Assembly (NCBI GenBank): GCA_014799665.1
Contig: JAAVHP010000012.1
Span: forward strand, 496,001 to 560,000
Source of the DNA: Clostridiales bacterium
GTDB taxonomy: Bacteria > Bacillota > Clostridia > Christensenellales > Pumilibacteraceae
Direction: 5' to 3'
DNA length: 64,000 nt
Every line of letters begins with the position of its first letter. The first letter of the stretch is position 1. The notes beneath the pieces are model-generated. The model did not search any database. It had not been told where the DNA came from and was given only the letters and a program-made list of their open reading frames with translations. Positions 15,971 to 24,734 of the stretch are shown here, piece by piece. A program made the translations under genes and the position numbers.

Positions 15971-16652
15971 ACAGATAGATAACGTGCTCGAAGCGCTTTT
16001 ATTCGTTTCGGGCGACGGGCTTAAGGTAACCGATATTTGCGATTATCTCGAACTCCAAAAGAGCGAGGTGACGAACGCCGTCAAACGGCTTCAAAAAAAG
16101 TACGGCGGAAAGTCGGGCGTACATCTTATTACATATAACGGCAAGCTTCAACTCGCTTCCAACCCCGATTATGCCGATACACTCGCGTGCGTTTTGAACC
16201 CCATTAAGGAAAAAGCTTTATCCAATCCCGCAATGGAAACGCTGTCCATTATTGCGTACCGTCAGCCTGTTACCAGGCTCGAAATAGAGCATATCCGCGG
16301 TGTGAACTGCGATTACGCTCTGCAAGCGCTTTTGAAAAATAATCTTATAGAAATCACGGGGCGTAAGGACGCGCTCGGCAAACCGCTCTTGTTCGGTACG
16401 ACGGAAACCTTCCTTAAACGGTTCGGCATAGACGCCATAGACGATCTGCCGGAAAGGAAAGTGCTCCAAGACAAGATCAAACAGATCGAAGAGGCTTCGC
16501 CCGAACCGACGGAAGAAGAACTTTATAACTTTGCCAAGCAGGAAGAAAATCCCGAATTTCTTCAAGGCGAGGAAGTGGTCAAAATCGACGCAGACGGCGA
16601 AGAAGTCAGCGTGGAAGAAAAGCCTACCGGCGGTAACGACGAACAAGCATAA
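15957..16652 (+). CDS. scpB: Segregation and condensation protein B
   Basis: Partner of ScpA in the SMC complex; 231 residues with two winged-helix domains (about 4-80 and 85-165), including the conserved ALSNPAMETLSIIAYRQP and IRGVNCDYAL segments, and an acidic tail. ATG 15957 is chosen because it matches the family N-terminus; the upstream in-frame TTG at 15930 lies within scpA. Confidence 0.93.
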   Translation: MLEIEQIDNVLEALLFVSGDGLKVTDICDYLELQKSEVTNAVKRLQKKYGGKSGVHLITYNGKLQLASNPDYADTLACVLNPIKEKALSNPAMETLSIIAYRQPVTRLEIEHIRGVNCDYALQALLKNNLIEITGRKDALGKPLLFGTTETFLKRFGIDAIDDLPERKVLQDKIKQIEEASPEPTEEELYNFAKQEENPEFLQGEEVVKIDADGEEVSVEEKPTGGNDEQA

Positions 16653-16677
16653 TTACCGTATATATTTTACTTAATAA

Positions 16678-16689
16678 CGGCAAACACTA
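16678..16689 (+). promoter_or_regulatory. Second copy of the CGGCAAACACTA motif
   Basis: Identical to 3361-3372 before spoIVB. It ends 5 nt before the ATG of the ytfI-like gene, again with no Shine-Dalgarno. Candidate sporulation promoter element (inference). Confidence 0.35.
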
Positions 16690-16694
16690 CAAAT

Positions 16695-17270
16695 ATGATA
16701 TATTTGGTGGTTGCCGTTTTATTTTTGCATTTAATATCGCTGCCATTGGTCGTAACGATGAACGTCGATATCGATTACGACAATGACTACGGCTTGATCA
16801 AATTTAAGCTGTGGTTTTTTACGGTCTACAAAAAATCGGTCAATATTGGCGCGGTCAAACAAAAGCTCGAAGGCATTGTTGTCGGTGACGAAAGTAAAAA
16901 GACGCAAGAGGAAGAAAAATCTGGAATTAAACCCGCTACAAAAAGATTCCTTGTGAGTTTATCCAAGCGTATGATAGAGCGCGTGCGCGTAAGAGATTTA
17001 GATCTCGATCTTCGGCTCGGCACGGGCGACGCGGCGGTCAGCGCTTTTATAGTAGGTATGCTGAAAATCTCGTTCGAAAGCGCGTGCGCGATCTTCGGTA
17101 TCGACAAAGAAAAAGCTGTTTTTAAACCGATATACGACAATGAATATATTTTTTTAGAGTTTTTCGGCATATTTTCGCTTTCTTTTGCGGACATTATATA
17201 TGCGGTATGTGCGACCTTGATCGGTCTGATACCGCAAAGGAGAAGTTATGCGAACACTGTTACCGAGTGA
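16695..17270 (+). CDS. YtfI-like DUF2953 membrane-anchored protein
   Basis: 191 residues: N-terminal membrane helix (about 1-19), then a soluble domain with the DUF2953 pattern DYDNDYGLIKFKLWFF, a basic region and a C-terminal hydrophobic segment (about 148-178). DUF2953 genes usually precede ytfJ in spore formers, as here (23-nt overlap), so a spore-related role is likely though the biochemical function is unknown. Confidence 0.7.
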   Translation: MIYLVVAVLFLHLISLPLVVTMNVDIDYDNDYGLIKFKLWFFTVYKKSVNIGAVKQKLEGIVVGDESKKTQEEEKSGIKPATKRFLVSLSKRMIERVRVRDLDLDLRLGTGDAAVSAFIVGMLKISFESACAIFGIDKEKAVFKPIYDNEYIFLEFFGIFSLSFADIIYAVCATLIGLIPQRRSYANTVTE

Positions 17271-17631
17271 ACAAACCGAGCATCCCATCGAGCGCATTAT
17301 GGATAGCGCGTTCGGCAAGATGCGCACGTTAACCGACGCAGACATTATCGTCGGCAACGCAATAGTTATGCCAGACGGAACGACCGTCGTTCCTATCAGC
17401 AAGATAAGTATAGGTATTGTCACCGGCGGCGGCGAATACAGCCAAAAACAGCAGAGCGAATATCCGTTTGCGGGTGCGAGCGGCGCGGGCATGAGCGTTT
17501 CGCCCGTATGCTTTTTGGTGAGTGACGGCAAGTCCGTGCGTATGCTCAACGTGGGAAGCAAGAGTATGTTCGATAAGGTAGTGGAGACCGTTCCCGACGT
17601 CGTCGGCTCGTTGTTCGGTAAAAAGAAATGA
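17248..17631 (+). CDS. ytfJ: Sporulation protein YtfJ (GerW family)
   Basis: 127 residues matching the GerW/YtfJ family: an N-terminal amphipathic region (IERIMDSAFGKMRTLTDADIIVG), then the conserved domain ending in Gly-rich GASGAGMSVSPVCFLV. In Bacillus this forespore protein is needed for lytic enzyme activity during spore germination. AAAGGAG lies 6 nt upstream. It overlaps the next gene by ATGA. Confidence 0.88.
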   Translation: MRTLLPSEQTEHPIERIMDSAFGKMRTLTDADIIVGNAIVMPDGTTVVPISKISIGIVTGGGEYSQKQQSEYPFAGASGAGMSVSPVCFLVSDGKSVRMLNVGSKSMFDKVVETVPDVVGSLFGKKK

Positions 17632-18473
17632 AAAAGAATCTGATCGTTTGTTTATGTGCGGCGCTTGCCGTTGTTTTTGCGGCATGCGCTTGCGCCGCAC
17701 CTGTAAACGCCGAGAGCGAAGCTTCGGCTTCTTATGCCGCGGAAGTGTATAGCTCGGCGCGCAGTATGGCGCTTGTCGACGGCGATACGGGCGAGCTTAT
17801 TTATTCCAAGAACTGCGACGCCAAGCGTTATCCCGCGAGTACGACCAAAATTTGCACGGCGATAACCGTTCTTGAAAATCATACCATGCTCGATATTCCT
17901 ATGCCCATACCCGACGAAGCGGTGGGCGTAGAGGGCTCGTCGCTCTATCTTCAAAAAGGCGAAATGCTCACGGTGCGCGATCTTTTATACGGGCTTATGC
18001 TTCAATCGGGCAACGACTGCGCCGTGGCGCTCGCTTTAATAGTCGGCGGTAGCGTAGACGGATTTGTGACCATGATGAACGAAACGGCGAAAAAGGCGGG
18101 CGCGAACAATACGCATTTCGTAACGCCCAACGGCTTGCACGACGACGAGCATTATACCACGGCGCGCGACCTTTGCGCGATTTCGTACTACGCCATGCAG
18201 AACGAAACTTTCAGAGATATCGTTGCGACCAAGCATTACACTACGCCGTACCATAATCATGACTACGACAGACATTTCCCGAATAAGAACAAAATACTGT
18301 TCAATTACGAGGGCGGCAACGGCATAAAGACGGGCTTTACCAAAAAATCGGGCAGGTGCTTGGTTTCGTCGGCAACTCGTAACGGCAAGACGTATATTTG
18401 CACGGTGCTCGATTGCTACGATATGTTCGAGGAATGTATGCGTCTTATGGACTGCGCGTTTGCACGAAAGTAA
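17628..18473 (+). CDS. D-alanyl-D-alanine carboxypeptidase, DacF-like, short form
   Basis: 281 residues: signal peptide (1-28), S11 catalytic domain with STTK at 71-74, SGN at 127-129 and KTG at 234-236. It ends soon after the catalytic domain, so the C-terminal beta domain and membrane tail of usual PBP5/DacF proteins (about 380 residues) are missing. It therefore may be secreted rather than anchored. Co-transcribed with ytfI-ytfJ homologues, so a spore-cortex role is likely. Confidence 0.87.
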   Translation: MKKNLIVCLCAALAVVFAACACAAPVNAESEASASYAAEVYSSARSMALVDGDTGELIYSKNCDAKRYPASTTKICTAITVLENHTMLDIPMPIPDEAVGVEGSSLYLQKGEMLTVRDLLYGLMLQSGNDCAVALALIVGGSVDGFVTMMNETAKKAGANNTHFVTPNGLHDDEHYTTARDLCAISYYAMQNETFRDIVATKHYTTPYHNHDYDRHFPNKNKILFNYEGGNGIKTGFTKKSGRCLVSSATRNGKTYICTVLDCYDMFEECMRLMDCAFARK

Positions 18474-18508
18474 TACCGTACTTTTTGTTTAAAACATCGC
18501 GTATAAAG

Positions 18509-18537
18509 TTGATTTTATTTGATAAATAAGTTATCAT
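18509..18537 (+). promoter_or_regulatory. rluB promoter, leaderless type
   Basis: TTGATT (18509-18514), 17-nt spacer, TATCAT (18532-18537), then exactly 6 nt to the ATG at 18544. The predicted RNA begins at or beside the start codon. Confidence 0.65.
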
Positions 18538-18543
18538 ATTTAT

Positions 18544-19245
18544 ATGCGAATCAATAAATATTTAAGCGGCTGCGGAATAGACAGCCGTCGCAAATGCGAA
18601 CAGATCGTAACGGACGGGCGAGTGCGCGTCAACGGCAAGACGGTAACAAATCTTGCCACCGATATAAAGGACGGCGATTACGTAGAGGTTGACGGCAGAG
18701 CCGTTCATATCACGACCCGTTCCGTTTACATAATGCTCAATAAGCCCAAGGGCTGCGTTTGTACGGTGAACGACGAAAAGGGGCGCAAAACTGTGCTCGA
18801 TTTCGTCAAACTGAAGGAACGCGTTTATCCCGTCGGTAGACTCGATTACGATACCGAGGGGCTTTTGCTTTTGACAAACGACGGCGAGCTCGCCAATAAG
18901 ATAACGCACCCCAAAAACGGCGTTAAAAAGGTTTACGCAGTGCGCGTAGAGGGCGAACCTACCGACGCGGAGCTGAAAAGGCTGCGTAACGGTATAGAGT
19001 ACGGCGGAGTGCAGTATGCGCCCGCAAAAGTCGTCGTGCTCGACTCTGACAAGAACGAAACTCGGCTCGAAATAACGATATCCGAGGGCAAGAACCACGA
19101 GATCAGGAACATGATAGAGTCGCTGGGGCGGCGCGTTCTATTCCTTAAACGGATAGAGGTCGCGGGTATTCGCTTGGGCGGACTTTCGCGCGGCGAGTGG
19201 CGGTACCTTAACAGCCGCGAGCTTGAAATTCTTAAAAATATTTGA
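18544..19245 (+). CDS. rluB: Pseudouridine synthase, RluB/RsuA family
   Basis: 233 residues: S4 RNA-binding domain (1-48) and RsuA-type catalytic domain with the nucleophile Asp101 in GRLDYDTEG. Converts a specific uridine in rRNA to pseudouridine. rluB near scpB and a D,D-carboxypeptidase gene is the standard Bacillota order, which favours RluB (23S rRNA) over RsuA. No Shine-Dalgarno; see promoter. Confidence 0.88.
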   Translation: MRINKYLSGCGIDSRRKCEQIVTDGRVRVNGKTVTNLATDIKDGDYVEVDGRAVHITTRSVYIMLNKPKGCVCTVNDEKGRKTVLDFVKLKERVYPVGRLDYDTEGLLLLTNDGELANKITHPKNGVKKVYAVRVEGEPTDAELKRLRNGIEYGGVQYAPAKVVVLDSDKNETRLEITISEGKNHEIRNMIESLGRRVLFLKRIEVAGIRLGGLSRGEWRYLNSRELEILKNI

Positions 19246-19271
19246 AATTTGATAAACTTGCGGAATATCAG

Positions 19272-19300
19272 TTGAAATTTTTATTTTTTAATGATACAAT
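19272..19300 (+). promoter_or_regulatory. Promoter of the Na+-pump decarboxylase operon
   Basis: TTGAAA (19272-19277), 17-nt spacer, TACAAT (19295-19300); the ATG at 19328 has a TTGGAGG ribosome site. Confidence 0.8.
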
Positions 19301-19327
19301 ATATAGTGGAATAAGTTGGAGGCTTAA

Positions 19328-20689
19328 ATGGAAACTCTGAAAAATACAAAAAGCAAGCTTGCCGCTGTCAACAAAGATATACTGGGATTTATAAACGCGT
19401 TCGTCGATGAGCAGTCGTTCGTCGAAACGGACGCGTTTATGTGTTCGCAAAACATTCTCGGCGTGGAAGCGGGCGACGGTGTGGTCAGCGGGTTTGCGTC
19501 GGTCGGCGATACGGGCGTTTGCTTGTTTGCGCTCAATTCCAAGGTTTTAAAAGGCTCGATCGGCGAGCAGAACGCCAAAAAGATCGTGCGTACTATCAAT
19601 AACGCCGTTCGTATGGATAAGCCGCTTATTGCTGTTTGGGATACGTCTGGTGCGCGCTTTACCGAGGGTATCGGCGCGTTAGAGGGTTACGGTGCGATAC
19701 TCAGAGCGTATACGGTAGCTTGCGGCGAAGTGCCGATTATTTCGGTCATAAAGGGGAATAACCTCGGGCTTTCGGCGTACATTACCGATTTGAGCGACTT
19801 TGTTATCGCTTATCCCGACAGCGTTCTCGCTTCGTCGTCTCCGCTCGTTTTGGCTGGCGCAAGCGGCGCGGACGCTAAGAAAATCGGCTCGGTCAAGCAA
19901 ATCGCCGAGAAGGGCTTGATCACCAACGTAGTTAAGAACGATAAAGAGCTTCGCGAAAATATAGTTAAGATTTTGTCCGTGTTTAACGATGGCGCTAAAT
20001 CGGGCGACGATCCCAACCGCGTATGCAAGGGACTTAAAGCGGGGGTAACGCCCGCCGCGCTCATAAAAGAAGTTTTCGATAAAAACAGCTTTTACGAGCT
20101 AAGAAAGGACTTCGCGCCCGTTGCGATTACCGGGTTTGCAACGCTCGGCGACGTTAGGGTCGGCGTTGTTGCGACCGATATAACCAAAGCCGACGGACGG
20201 CTTACCGCAGACGCGTGCGCAAAGATCGGCGCATTCCTCATGGTTTGCGAAAATGCGGAGTGCCCCGTGATATTCCTTACAGATTGCTTGGGTACCGATC
20301 GAAGCGGCGACGATTGCACGCTTATTCGCGAAATGTCTAATCTTATCTATCAGGTCAATTCGCTCGACGTGGATGCGTTCGCGCTCGTATATGGTAAGGC
20401 GATAGGTGGCGCGTATACTTCGCTCGTTGCGCCGTGCGATTATAAAATCGCTTGGGACTGCGCTGAGATCGGCGCGCTCGAAAGCGAAGCGGCGGCACGG
20501 CTCATCTATGCCGACGACATCAAATCGTCCAAGAACAAGGAAAAGGCTGCTGAAAAGCTTGCCGCCTCGTACAGCGAGGAGAACAATTCGGCGCTCGTGC
20601 TCGCCAAGAACGGGTATTTCGATAACGTGATCGAGCCTAATCTCACTCGTCAGTATTTGTTGGCGGCGCTGCTTGCGCACGTGGAGTAA
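19328..20689 (+). CDS. Acyl-CoA carboxyltransferase subunit (MmdA/PccB-like)
   Basis: 453 residues with two crotonase-fold halves (about 25-235 and 245-445), the layout of the alpha subunit of methylmalonyl-CoA or glutaconyl-CoA decarboxylase and of acyl-CoA carboxylases. Typical pieces are WDTSGARFTEGI in the N half and FLTDCLGTD, GKAIGGAYTSLVAP and GALESEAA in the C half. It moves a carboxyl group between an acyl-CoA and the biotin carrier. About 50 residues shorter than usual MmdA. First gene of a five-gene operon; the natural acyl-CoA is not certain. Confidence 0.85.
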   Translation: METLKNTKSKLAAVNKDILGFINAFVDEQSFVETDAFMCSQNILGVEAGDGVVSGFASVGDTGVCLFALNSKVLKGSIGEQNAKKIVRTINNAVRMDKPLIAVWDTSGARFTEGIGALEGYGAILRAYTVACGEVPIISVIKGNNLGLSAYITDLSDFVIAYPDSVLASSSPLVLAGASGADAKKIGSVKQIAEKGLITNVVKNDKELRENIVKILSVFNDGAKSGDDPNRVCKGLKAGVTPAALIKEVFDKNSFYELRKDFAPVAITGFATLGDVRVGVVATDITKADGRLTADACAKIGAFLMVCENAECPVIFLTDCLGTDRSGDDCTLIREMSNLIYQVNSLDVDAFALVYGKAIGGAYTSLVAPCDYKIAWDCAEIGALESEAAARLIYADDIKSSKNKEKAAEKLAASYSEENNSALVLAKNGYFDNVIEPNLTRQYLLAALLAHVE

Positions 20690-20691
20690 TC

Positions 20692-21024
20692 ATGAGTACA
20701 CTGTTTTTATCTGCAAGCGACGTTAAGATAGGCGACGCGGCGCTTTACGCGCTAATCGGGTTCGTGATCGTATTGCTCGTGCTTGCGCTTCTCGTCGGGA
20801 TATTTTATCTTACGGGCTTCCTGTTCCAAACCAAAGCGCTTAGCAGGGAAAAGCTGTTCGAGCGTAAAAAGAAACCTAAGGTCGAGAGCGAAGAAGCCGA
20901 CGAGGACGATACCGAAATCGTAGCTGCGATCACCGCCGCAATCGCGGCAATATATTCGAGCGAAGGCGAGGGTGACGACGTAAAGCCAGAATTCGTTATT
21001 CGCAGAATAAAACGTAACAAATAA
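20692..21024 (+). CDS. OadG/MmdD-like small membrane subunit
   Basis: 110 residues: one membrane helix (about 16-46), a charged acidic linker, the VAAITAAIAAIY segment and the family C-terminus VIRRIKR. This gamma/delta-type subunit holds the decarboxylase complex at the membrane. Starts 2 nt after the carboxyltransferase gene. Confidence 0.82.
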   Translation: MSTLFLSASDVKIGDAALYALIGFVIVLLVLALLVGIFYLTGFLFQTKALSREKLFERKKKPKVESEEADEDDTEIVAAITAAIAAIYSSEGEGDDVKPEFVIRRIKRNK

Positions 21025-21052
21025 TAATAAAAATCATTTTTTGGAGGATATA

Positions 21053-21400
21053 ATGCGTAAATTCAATGTGACTGTAAACGGCAAATCTTACTCTGTTGAC
21101 GTAGAAGAAGTATCTAACGACGGCGCAGCGCCCGTTGTTGCGTCGGCACCCGCTGCGGCGCCCGCCGCCCCTAAGGCGGTTTCGGGAGAGGGAACGCCCG
21201 TTAAGGCGCCCATGCCCGGACTTATTCTTTCGCTTGCCAAAGCCGACGGCTCGGCTGTTAAAAAGAACGAAAAGGTTATCGTTCTCGAAGCTATGAAGAT
21301 GGAAAACGACATCAACGCTTCCGCCGACGGTACGATCACGTACGTCGTTAAGAAGGGCGATAACGTCGAGACCGGCGCAATTCTCGCGTATATAAAGTAA
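21053..21400 (+). CDS. Biotin carboxyl carrier protein of the decarboxylase
   Basis: 115 residues: N-terminal beta part (MRKFNVTVNGKSYSVDVEEV), an Ala/Pro-rich hinge (about 25-42), and a biotinyl domain with EAMKMEN, whose first Lys carries biotin. GGAGG at 21043-21047 selects ATG 21053 over the in-frame TTG at 21041. It shuttles the carboxyl group from the transferase to the membrane beta subunit. Confidence 0.92.
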   Translation: MRKFNVTVNGKSYSVDVEEVSNDGAAPVVASAPAAAPAAPKAVSGEGTPVKAPMPGLILSLAKADGSAVKKNEKVIVLEAMKMENDINASADGTITYVVKKGDNVETGAILAYIK

Positions 21401-21410
21401 GGTGCTCTAA

Positions 21411-22571
21411 ATGAACTTTGTCGAAATGCTCAAAAACCTATGGGAGAGCACGGGGCTTTATCAGTCCGAGTGGCAAAACTACGTAATGCTCGCTGTTGCG
21501 TGCGTGCTGTTGTTTGTCGGCATCGGACTTAAAAAAGAGCCGCTTTTGCTCGTTCCGATAGGGTTCGGTATGTTGTTTGTAAACATTCCGGGCGCGTATG
21601 CGATACTTATGAAAGAGCCCGTTACGGCAAACGGCGTGACGAGCCCCGGCGGTCTTTTGTACTATATGGAAAAGGGCGTTGAGTGGGTCATATTCCCGCC
21701 GTTGATTTTCCTCGGTATCGGCGCAATGACAGACTTCGGGCCGCTTATCGCAAGCCCCAAGAGCTTTATACTCGGCGCGGCGGCACAGCTCGGTATATTC
21801 ATAACGCTGTTTGGCGCGGTTTGTTTGGGCTTTGACGGCGCGGCGGCGGCGGCGATAGCCATTATCGGCGGTGCGGACGGCCCCACGTCGATATACGTTA
21901 CCACAATGTTAAAGCAGTTTGATTTATTACCTGCGATAACGGTTGCGGCGTACTCGTATATGGCGCTCATTCCCATTATTCAGCCGCCGATCATGAAGGC
22001 TCTTACGACAAAGAAGGAGCGCGCTATCAAAATGGAACAGCTTCGTCCCGTATCCAAACGCGAGAAGATAGTGTTCCCCATAGTCGTAACTCTCGTTTGC
22101 GGTCTTATTTTGCCCGATTCGTTGCCGCTACTCGGTATGCTTATGTTCGGCAATCTACTTAAAGAGTGTTTGGTGGCAGACCGCTTGGCGCAGACCGCAA
22201 GCAACGGTCTAATGAACGTTATTACCATATTCCTTGGGATGTGCGTAGGCGCAAAAGCGCTCGGCACGACGTTCCTTACGCTCGATACGCTGAAAATTGT
22301 TGCTCTCGGTTTAATTGCGTTCTTAGTGGGTACGATAGGCGGAATACTCATGGCGAAGCTCTTGAATGTTCTTTCGCACGGCAAGGTCAATCCGCTTATA
22401 GGAAGTGCGGGCGTTTCGGCTGTTCCTATGGCGGCGCGAGTGTCGCAGACCGTAGCGCAAAAGGAAGACCCGAACAACTATTTGCTGATGCACGCAATGG
22501 GGCCCAACGTGGCGGGAGTTATCGGCTCTGCCGTTGCGGCGGGCGTGTTGCTGTCCATATTCGGTGTTTAA
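21411..22571 (+). CDS. Na+-translocating decarboxylase beta subunit
   Basis: 386-residue membrane protein with about nine or ten helices, OadB/MmdB/GcdB family. The sodium-site motif GGADGPTS includes Asp156, and the second motif NPLIGSAGVSAVPMAAR lies near residue 335. It decarboxylates carboxybiotin and uses the energy to export Na+. Co-transcribed with the carboxyltransferases and carrier. Confidence 0.92.
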   Translation: MNFVEMLKNLWESTGLYQSEWQNYVMLAVACVLLFVGIGLKKEPLLLVPIGFGMLFVNIPGAYAILMKEPVTANGVTSPGGLLYYMEKGVEWVIFPPLIFLGIGAMTDFGPLIASPKSFILGAAAQLGIFITLFGAVCLGFDGAAAAAIAIIGGADGPTSIYVTTMLKQFDLLPAITVAAYSYMALIPIIQPPIMKALTTKKERAIKMEQLRPVSKREKIVFPIVVTLVCGLILPDSLPLLGMLMFGNLLKECLVADRLAQTASNGLMNVITIFLGMCVGAKALGTTFLTLDTLKIVALGLIAFLVGTIGGILMAKLLNVLSHGKVNPLIGSAGVSAVPMAARVSQTVAQKEDPNNYLLMHAMGPNVAGVIGSAVAAGVLLSIFGV

Positions 22572-22593
22572 TTTTAGGTAACGGAGAATTATT

Positions 22594-23991
22594 ATGGCAA
22601 AAGTCAAAATAATGGAAACTATATTGCGTGACGCGCACCAGTCGCAAGCGGCTACGCGTATGCGCACCGACGAAATGCTCCCCGCGGCAAAACTGCTCGA
22701 CGACGTAGGTTTCTACGCGCTCGAAGCGTGGGGCGGTGCGACGTTCGATTCGTGTTTGAGATATCTCGACGAAGACCCGTGGGATAGACTTCGCGCGCTC
22801 AGAAAGGCGATACCCAATACCAAGCTTCAAATGCTTTTCCGCGGACAAAACATTTTGGGCTACAAGCATTACGCCGATGACGTCGTGGATGAGTTTTGCC
22901 GTTTGTCGATCAAGAACGGTATCGACGTTATTCGTATTTTCGACGCGCTTAACGATATCCGTAATATGAAACAGGCGATAGACAGCACCAAAAAGTACGG
23001 CGGGACTGTCGAGGCGGCGCTGTGCTACACCACGAGCAAAGTGCATACGATCGATTATTTCGTCGATCTTGCAGTTAAGCTCGAAAGCATGGGCGCGGAT
23101 ATAATTTGCATTAAGGATATGGCAAACCTGCTTTTGCCGTATACCGTTTATGAGCTCGTTTCGCGTATTAAAGATAAGGTCAAGATCCCCGTACACCTGC
23201 ATACGCATAACACTGCGGGCACGGGCGATATGGTAAATCTTAAAGCGATAGAAGCGGGCTGTGATATCGTGGACACCGCATTGTCGCCGCTCGGTAACGG
23301 CACGAGTCAGCCCGCTACCGAAGCGCTCGTCGCTTCGCTCCAAGGCACTGAGTACGATACGGGGCTCGATCTCGATAAACTCAATAAGTGCACCGTTTAC
23401 TTCCGCAAGGTTGCCGACCGCTTGGTCGCCGACGGGATACTCAATCCCAAAGTTCTCAAAGTCGACGTTAATGCGCTTATTTATCAGGTGCCGGGCGGCA
23501 TGCTCAGTAACCTCATAAACCAGCTTAAACAGCAAAACGCGTCGGATAGGCTCACCGAAGTGCTCGAAGAAGTGCCGAGAGTGCGCGCCGATCTCGGTTA
23601 TCCGCCGCTCGTTACGCCCAGCTCTCAAATCGTCGGTACGCAAGCCGTTCTCAACGTGCTTTCGGGCGAGCGTTATAAATCGGTCACTAAGGAGACGAAG
23701 GGCGTAGTTGCGGGCGAGTACGGTAAGCTTCCCGTAGAACCCGACGCGAAAATCATCAAAAAGATAATAGGCGATCAGCCGCGCATTACTTGCCGCCCTG
23801 CCGATAATATTGCGCCTGAACTTGACGTTTATAAGAAGGAAATCGAAGAATACGCTATCCAAGAGGAGGACGTGCTCACTTACGCGCTGTTCCCGCAGCT
23901 TGCTATTCCGTTCTTCAAAAAGCGCGAAGCTAAGCTTCACGGCGTAGACAAGGCGATTTACGACAAAAATAATCCCGTACAACCGATATGA
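22594..23991 (+). CDS. oadA: Oxaloacetate decarboxylase / pyruvate carboxyltransferase subunit
   Basis: 465 residues, carboxyltransferase part of oxaloacetate decarboxylase alpha or pyruvate carboxylase B. TIM barrel (about 1-290) with RDAHQS (12-17), Lys174 in CIKDM and the metal ligands His203/His205 in HLHTHNT, then the conserved C-terminal helical domain. The biotinyl domain found in longer homologues is absent; biotin sits on the separate carrier at 21053. It moves CO2 from oxaloacetate to biotin or the reverse. Overlaps surE by ATGA. Confidence 0.9.
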   Translation: MAKVKIMETILRDAHQSQAATRMRTDEMLPAAKLLDDVGFYALEAWGGATFDSCLRYLDEDPWDRLRALRKAIPNTKLQMLFRGQNILGYKHYADDVVDEFCRLSIKNGIDVIRIFDALNDIRNMKQAIDSTKKYGGTVEAALCYTTSKVHTIDYFVDLAVKLESMGADIICIKDMANLLLPYTVYELVSRIKDKVKIPVHLHTHNTAGTGDMVNLKAIEAGCDIVDTALSPLGNGTSQPATEALVASLQGTEYDTGLDLDKLNKCTVYFRKVADRLVADGILNPKVLKVDVNALIYQVPGGMLSNLINQLKQQNASDRLTEVLEEVPRVRADLGYPPLVTPSSQIVGTQAVLNVLSGERYKSVTKETKGVVAGEYGKLPVEPDAKIIKKIIGDQPRITCRPADNIAPELDVYKKEIEEYAIQEEDVLTYALFPQLAIPFFKKREAKLHGVDKAIYDKNNPVQPI

Positions 23992-24734
23992 GAATACTGT
24001 TTACTAACGACGACGGCTACAATTCGCACGGATTGCACGCCGTCGCCGATTTGTTTAAGGACGAACACGAAATAGCCGTTGTTGCGCCCGATACGCAAAA
24101 GTCGGGCTTTTCGCATTCGTTTACCATGAAGCCGCATACCCTTACTTGCAGGGAAATAAAAGGCTACGGGTATAAGGTTTACGCTGTCGGCGGGACTCCC
24201 GTCGATTGCGTTAAGCTTGCGTGTACTACTATTTTCAAAGCGCCCGATCTTGTTATATCCGGCATAAACAACGGAGAAAATCTGGGAAGCGACGTTATGT
24301 ATTCGGGTACGGTGTCGGCTGCGAGCGAAGGCGTGTTTTTGGGCAGTCGCGCGATCGCGTTGTCGCTTGATAACAATAAAGCCGCCGTCGACAGTGAATT
24401 CGACGCCTGCGCCGCTATATTCAAGGCTAATTTCGAAAAGATCATTTCGCTCGACATCCCCAAGAAAACGGTACTTAATATTAACTTCCCGAAAAGTTCG
24501 CCTAAGGGCGTGCGCGTAGAGAAGATGAATACGCAAGTTACCTTTATGGACTTGTACGATTTATCGCCCGACGAGATATATCGGCTCGGCGGATACCGCT
24601 GTCTTGACAATCTCGATAAAGCAAGCGACGAATGGCTGTGTCATAACGGGTATATAACTATAACTCCGCTGGTGATCGATCGCACCGATTACGGTACGCT
24701 GAATAAAATAAAAGATATCAAATTCAAATTATGA
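23988..24734 (+). CDS. surE: 5'/3'-nucleotidase SurE
   Basis: 248 residues. Metal-dependent phosphatase for nucleoside monophosphates. N-terminal metal motif LFTNDDGYNSHG (Asp8, Asp9), Ser/Asn ligands in KSGFSHS and SGINNGENLGSDVMYSGTVSAA. ATGA overlap with both neighbours, so part of the long operon. Confidence 0.92.
   Translation: MRILFTNDDGYNSHGLHAVADLFKDEHEIAVVAPDTQKSGFSHSFTMKPHTLTCREIKGYGYKVYAVGGTPVDCVKLACTTIFKAPDLVISGINNGENLGSDVMYSGTVSAASEGVFLGSRAIALSLDNNKAAVDSEFDACAAIFKANFEKIISLDIPKKTVLNINFPKSSPKGVRVEKMNTQVTFMDLYDLSPDEIYRLGGYRCLDNLDKASDEWLCHNGYITITPLVIDRTDYGTLNKIKDIKFKL

Noticed and set aside
22519..23982. Long open frame (487 codons) on the - strand opposite oadA
   Set aside because: It mirrors the codon bias of oadA, has no ribosome site and no recognisable domain; a shadow frame. 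The same holds for long - strand frames opposite ispH-rpsA (28409-29566), nadK (660-1454) and yebC (12055-12972).
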